From the NCBI GenBank assembly GCA_946615875.1, contig CAMOIK010000018.1:1-17326 (forward strand): 17,326 nucleotides of DNA, in the 5' to 3' direction. Every line of letters starts with the position of its first letter. The first letter of the stretch is position 1. Below are positions 13,935-17,326 of the stretch, piece by piece. Under the pieces are notes generated by a model. It worked only from the letters and a program-made list of their open reading frames with translations, was not told the origin of the DNA and made no database searches. The DNA comes from an uncultured Verrucomicrobiota bacterium. GTDB taxonomy: Bacteria; Verrucomicrobiota; Kiritimatiellia; RFP12; UBA1067. The translations under genes were made by a program, and so were the position numbers.

Positions 13935-16900
13935 TCACCGCCGCAGTATCGCCGACACGTCCACCTTCCGCAGGTAGATGCGCCCCCTCGACTCGAATAG
14001 GACGCCGAGCGTGGTCTCGTCGAGCATGACGAGGGAGTTGTAGGCGTATGCGTAGGTGGATTCCGGATAGAAGTCGTCCTTGCCCAGATCCCACGTGATG
14101 CCCGGCGCGTCGGCGTCGCCGGAGGTGTCGCGGCCGAAATGCAGCGTGACGTGGCTGCGGCGCGCGGAGGGGTAGTCGCCGGCGGTGGCGAAGCAGGCGA
14201 CGTAGCGGCTGCGTCCGTCCGCACCCTCGCCGATGCGCAGGCAGCTGCCTTGCACGCGGATGGAAGGCTCCAGATAGCCGTCGAACGACCACTCGCTGAA
14301 GTCACGGCTCCTGAAGAACAACCTCCTCCCCTTATTGCCGGCGGCGTCCACGCCGCCGTTGCCGTATTTGCCCATGAACTCCCACGTGCCGTCGTCAAGC
14401 TCCACGACGCACCCTTCCTGCGCGTAGCACTCGAAGCCGTTGCCGTCGTTCGCAGGCGTCAGGCGTGTCGAACGCCAGGTCTCACCGCCATCGACGGAAT
14501 AGAGGGCGAAGTTGAACGTCTTTGACGAGTCGTCCTTGTTGAAATACTGCATGGGGAAGACGAGCGCGCCGGCGGGCATGAGGACGCCGCCCTTCGCATC
14601 CAAGACGGTTTTGCGCTGCACGAAGCCATGCCCCGGCCCCTGCAGAATGCCCTTGATCGCCGATGCGTCGCCGATCGCCGCAGAGTCTGCGTCGGCGAGG
14701 CTGTCAAGCGCCATCTGCTGGACGCTGCGGCGATTGCCATCCGGGCCGCCGGTCCACTCCTGCCAGGCGTCGTCGCGGCCCGTGCCGCGAGTATAGAGGA
14801 CGACATCGGCGTCGGCGCCGGTCGTGCTCAGCCCCTTTCCGGTGATTGCCATGCACCAGAAGCGGTTGGAAGCAGGATCGTAGAGGATGCAGGGGTCGCC
14901 AACGTCCGTCGCCTTGCCGACGGTCTGTTCACCGTTGTTCGGCACGTCGATCGCGACGCGCGGCTTCGTCCACGTCGCGCCGGCGTCGCCGGACCAGTTT
15001 TCGGCGAGGTCGAAAGCGCCCGGCAGATCGCCGGACTGCCTGTAGCGGCAATCGTAGATAGCGACGACCTCGCCATTCGTGGCCATGGCGATCGCCGGGA
15101 TGCGGAAGACGCCTTTTGCATTGCCGCCCAACCCATCGGCGAGCGGCGAGCGCGCGAGCAGCGTCATCGTGTTCGTCACGCCGCCATCCACGCCGACGGT
15201 CGCGCCGTCCCCCCACGAATATGCGGCCACGCCGGAGCGCTCGGCAAGCACGTCCGCCGCGATCATGCCGTCTGCGTCGGCGGAGGAGATCGAGAGCGAG
15301 AGCGTCGTGCCGCTGACCGGCGATGGCAGATCGTCGAAGGCGACACGGCCGTCTACGCCCACCTCCGCCACGCGGACGTCGGCGCCGACGGCGAGCCTGG
15401 CCACCGCGCCCGGCGCCACCCCATCAAGCGCGAACTCCAGCGAACGATATGCCGCCGCGCCGTAGTCGGCCTCCTCTCCACCGCTCAGAGTCATGGAGAA
15501 GAGGACGACGTCGCCGCCCGTCTCCGCCGCCGTCAGGTGCGAGGCGGAGCCTGTGCGCGCGCTGTCGCCGACATCCAGGCTCTCGCGCACCGCGTAGCCG
15601 GGCGATTGAGCGCCGAGCTCTGCGCGGATCTGGAAGAAGCGGTAGTCGCGCATGGCGACGCCGCCGATGGAAACCGCGTCGCCCTGCGGGTTGGTGGCGA
15701 CGCGCTCCCAGCGCTCGCCCAGATCGCGCTTGGCCATTACGGAGAGCGTGCCGCTCCTCATCGCAGGAGAGACCTTGATCGTGAAGAAGCCCTCCGCCGC
15801 GTCTATGCCATCGATGCCGAACTCCACGCCGTCGCCCCCGAGCGCGGCAGGGCCGAACATCCGTATCGCGGCGACGCTCGCCGCGAGCGGCATCTCGACG
15901 CCGTTCACCAGCGCGCGCTCGTCGGTCACGCCGTATTTCACGAAGTTGTCGATGGCGGCCTCCTTCAGCTCCGGCGAGGAGACGGCATCGACCGAAGGCA
16001 TGTCGGCGACGCGCGCGGCGTATGCGGCGGAGGCGGCGTCGTAGATGTCCGCGCCGGAGGCGGCGGCGGTCTCCACCGAATACACCCTGATGCCGTCGAG
16101 CGGATATCCGCCGTTGATATCATTACCGACGCAGACCTTCAGAGACGGCTTGTGGACTTCGCCGCCGCTGGTCCACTTTATGCCGGTGTCGCTCGCTATT
16201 TCCACGCCGTCCTCGTAGAGTTTCAGCCCGCCGTCATAGTAGAAGGCCAGCGTCCAGAGGTGCGGGCGCGAAAGGTCGCTCGCCTCAGGACGGCTGACGG
16301 ACTTCGACGTCTTCTGCGCGGCGTCGTAGCATATCTCGAACGTGCCGTCGCCTTTCGCTCGCGCGAAGACGCTGTGGCGCGACGAGCCGTAGGCGGCGCA
16401 GAAGCCGACGAGCGCGCCTGCCGCCCCCTCCGGCATCTCCGCCCAGACGCTGGCGAGGATGGCGTTGGTCGTCACGTCGCCCAGCGACTGCGCCACGGGG
16501 GCGCCGCTGAGCGTGGCGGAGAGGACGCCGCATTCCGAGACGACGGCGGCATCCGCCGGCACGGTCCACGCCCACCACTCGCCGCGCCCTTCTATGCCGG
16601 AGGAGAGAATGCCGTAGATTTCGGTGCGCTCGCCCGTCGGGTCGGTCTGCGCCACCACCGTGCCGTCGGCGGCGGCGAGCGCGATCGCACCGCTCTTCCA
16701 CTTCTTGGCGGGCACGTTGCCCACTATGACCTGGTCGGAAAGCCCCTCCTCGTGCGCGGCCACGTATGCGCGGCGGTCGCGCACGACGTAGAGGCAGTCG
16801 TTCGCGTCGCACACCGTGCCGGCGGGCAGCGTCCACGACACGGCGCCGGAGAGCGTCCAGCCGCTCATATCGACGGCTTCGGCGTTGGCGTTCGTGACGA

Positions 16901-17326
16901 CGAGGACGTCCGGGTCGGAGAAATCGCCACATATGCCGCGAGCCAGCATTTCCGGGTTCGTGACGTCGGAATTGGCGATGAAGATGTTCGGCGCGAGGAC
17001 TTCGACGGGGCTTTGCGCCTCTGGGATGCCGGCGTTGAGATTGGAGCCGTAGCCGACGGCCTTCGCCACATTGGTGGCGGAGTGCGTGACGTAGAGGTGG
17101 ACGCGGCGCGGAACGACGTAGTTTGCCCAGATGTCGTCTATGCCCGCGTCGATGTCCTTGGGTCTTGCGGAGCCCCAGACGTCTATCACGCCGTCGGTGG
17201 CGTCGTTCGGCCACTTGTCACGATCGAGAGCGGCGTCCTCGCGCATGACGTCGGCGAGTTCGCGCATCCTGACCATGAAAGGCGTCTCGCTTTCCGGGGT
17301 GCCGGGCGCCTTGAGTTCGGCGTCCA
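13935..17326 (-). CDS. Multidomain CotH-end/lamin-tail/LamG-like/GH33 sialidase protein (5' end beyond window)
   Basis: The frame is open to the right edge, so the N-terminus is missing. Residues are counted from the first visible Met (17276). Residues 1-65 look like the end of a CotH-kinase domain (AALDRDKW...VVPRRVHLYVTHS). Residues about 92-245 resemble a lamin-tail domain (VLVVTNANAEAVDMSGWTLSG). Residues about 275-402 are LamG-like (WTLAFYYDGGLKLYEDGVEI). Beta-rich linkers follow, one ending RFFQIRAEL. Residues about 715-1113 are a GH33 exo-sialidase: FRIP (R725), DCRY, D750, Asp boxes SGDAGATW (762-769) and SVDGGETW (927-934), GDPCILYD, E954, R1039/R1040, Y1079 and E1095. The second triad arginine appears to be K970. 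It would release terminal sialic acid from host glycans or mucin outside the cell. No membrane anchor follows the catalytic domain. The phosphoesterase gene lies 31 bases downstream. Confidence 0.87.
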   Translation of the reverse strand, partial: DAELKAPGTPESETPFMVRMRELADVMREDAALDRDKWPNDATDGVIDVWGSARPKDIDAGIDDIWANYVVPRRVHLYVTHSATNVAKAVGYGSNLNAGIPEAQSPVEVLAPNIFIANSDVTNPEMLARGICGDFSDPDVLVVTNANAEAVDMSGWTLSGAVSWTLPAGTVCDANDCLYVVRDRRAYVAAHEEGLSDQVIVGNVPAKKWKSGAIALAAADGTVVAQTDPTGERTEIYGILSSGIEGRGEWWAWTVPADAAVVSECGVLSATLSGAPVAQSLGDVTTNAILASVWAEMPEGAAGALVGFCAAYGSSRHSVFARAKGDGTFEICYDAAQKTSKSVSRPEASDLSRPHLWTLAFYYDGGLKLYEDGVEIASDTGIKWTSGGEVHKPSLKVCVGNDINGGYPLDGIRVYSVETAAASGADIYDAASAAYAARVADMPSVDAVSSPELKEAAIDNFVKYGVTDERALVNGVEMPLAASVAAIRMFGPAALGGDGVEFGIDGIDAAEGFFTIKVSPAMRSGTLSVMAKRDLGERWERVATNPQGDAVSIGGVAMRDYRFFQIRAELGAQSPGYAVRESLDVGDSARTGSASHLTAAETGGDVVLFSMTLSGGEEADYGAAAYRSLEFALDGVAPGAVARLAVGADVRVAEVGVDGRVAFDDLPSPVSGTTLSLSISSADADGMIAADVLAERSGVAAYSWGDGATVGVDGGVTNTMTLLARSPLADGLGGNAKGVFRIPAIAMATNGEVVAIYDCRYRQSGDLPGAFDLAENWSGDAGATWTKPRVAIDVPNNGEQTVGKATDVGDPCILYDPASNRFWCMAITGKGLSTTGADADVVLYTRGTGRDDAWQEWTGGPDGNRRSVQQMALDSLADADSAAIGDASAIKGILQGPGHGFVQRKTVLDAKGGVLMPAGALVFPMQYFNKDDSSKTFNFALYSVDGGETWRSTRLTPANDGNGFECYAQEGCVVELDDGTWEFMGKYGNGGVDAAGNKGRRLFFRSRDFSEWSFDGYLEPSIRVQGSCLRIGEGADGRSRYVACFATAGDYPSARRSHVTLHFGRDTSGDADAPGITWDLGKDDFYPESTYAYAYNSLVMLDETTLGVLFESRGRIYLRKVDVSAILRR

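Noticed and set aside
13904..14398. 165-residue N-terminal extension of the phosphoesterase
   Set aside because: It would bury the Tat signal internally and overlap the sialidase catalytic region; Ser/Thr/Arg-rich shadow sequence.

Overview
The window is a high-GC stretch of bacterial chromosome with dense, mostly co-oriented genes. My best guess is an anaerobic, probably gut-associated member of the PVC group (Kiritimatiellota/Lentisphaerota-like). This is an inference from the rplY-rpsF-ssb-rpsR-rplI order, McsA/McsB-type sequence, a secreted CotH/lamin-tail/LamG-type protein carrying a sialidase, a short-form ThiC and an Mrp with an extra N-terminal cysteine motif. No 16S gene or other direct taxonomic marker is present.

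Layout. (1) Positions 1-6544, minus strand, read from 6544 leftwards: a Na+/phosphate symporter with a PhoU-like tail; thiC with its own promoter; a small protein that looks like a McsA zinc module joined to the C-terminal part of the McsB arginine kinase without the catalytic half; mrp/apbC; speA-type decarboxylase; and the first 66 codons of speE. thiC/hybrid and mrp/speA overlap as ATGA, so this looks like one operon joining HMP synthesis, Fe-S cluster loading and polyamine synthesis. (2) Positions 6545-6909: a divergent intergenic region with two promoters, hairpins and a possible mini-ORF. (3) Positions 6910-12918, plus strand: an orphan OmpR/PhoB-type regulator with unusual receiver residues, the ribosomal/ssb cluster rplY-rpsF-ssb-rpsR-rplI, and a fusion of an MMPL exporter with a lysophospholipid-type acyltransferase. 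(4) Positions 12911-17326, minus strand: a very large secreted-type protein (end of CotH, lamin tail, LamG-like, GH33 sialidase), 5' end outside the window, followed by a Tat-exported calcineurin-like phosphoesterase that converges on the MMPL gene with an 8-base overlap.

Most interesting points. The McsA/McsB-derived hybrid has lost the kinase active site and sits between thiC and mrp, a pair already linked functionally because ApbC/Mrp supports the Fe-S enzyme ThiC in Salmonella. The CotH-lamin tail-LamG-sialidase fusion has a Lys where the second arginine of the sialidase triad is expected. The MMPL-acyltransferase fusion has three hairpins across its start. The four likely promoters share the extended -10 form TGRTAWRAT without a clear -35, and one of them implies a leaderless mRNA.
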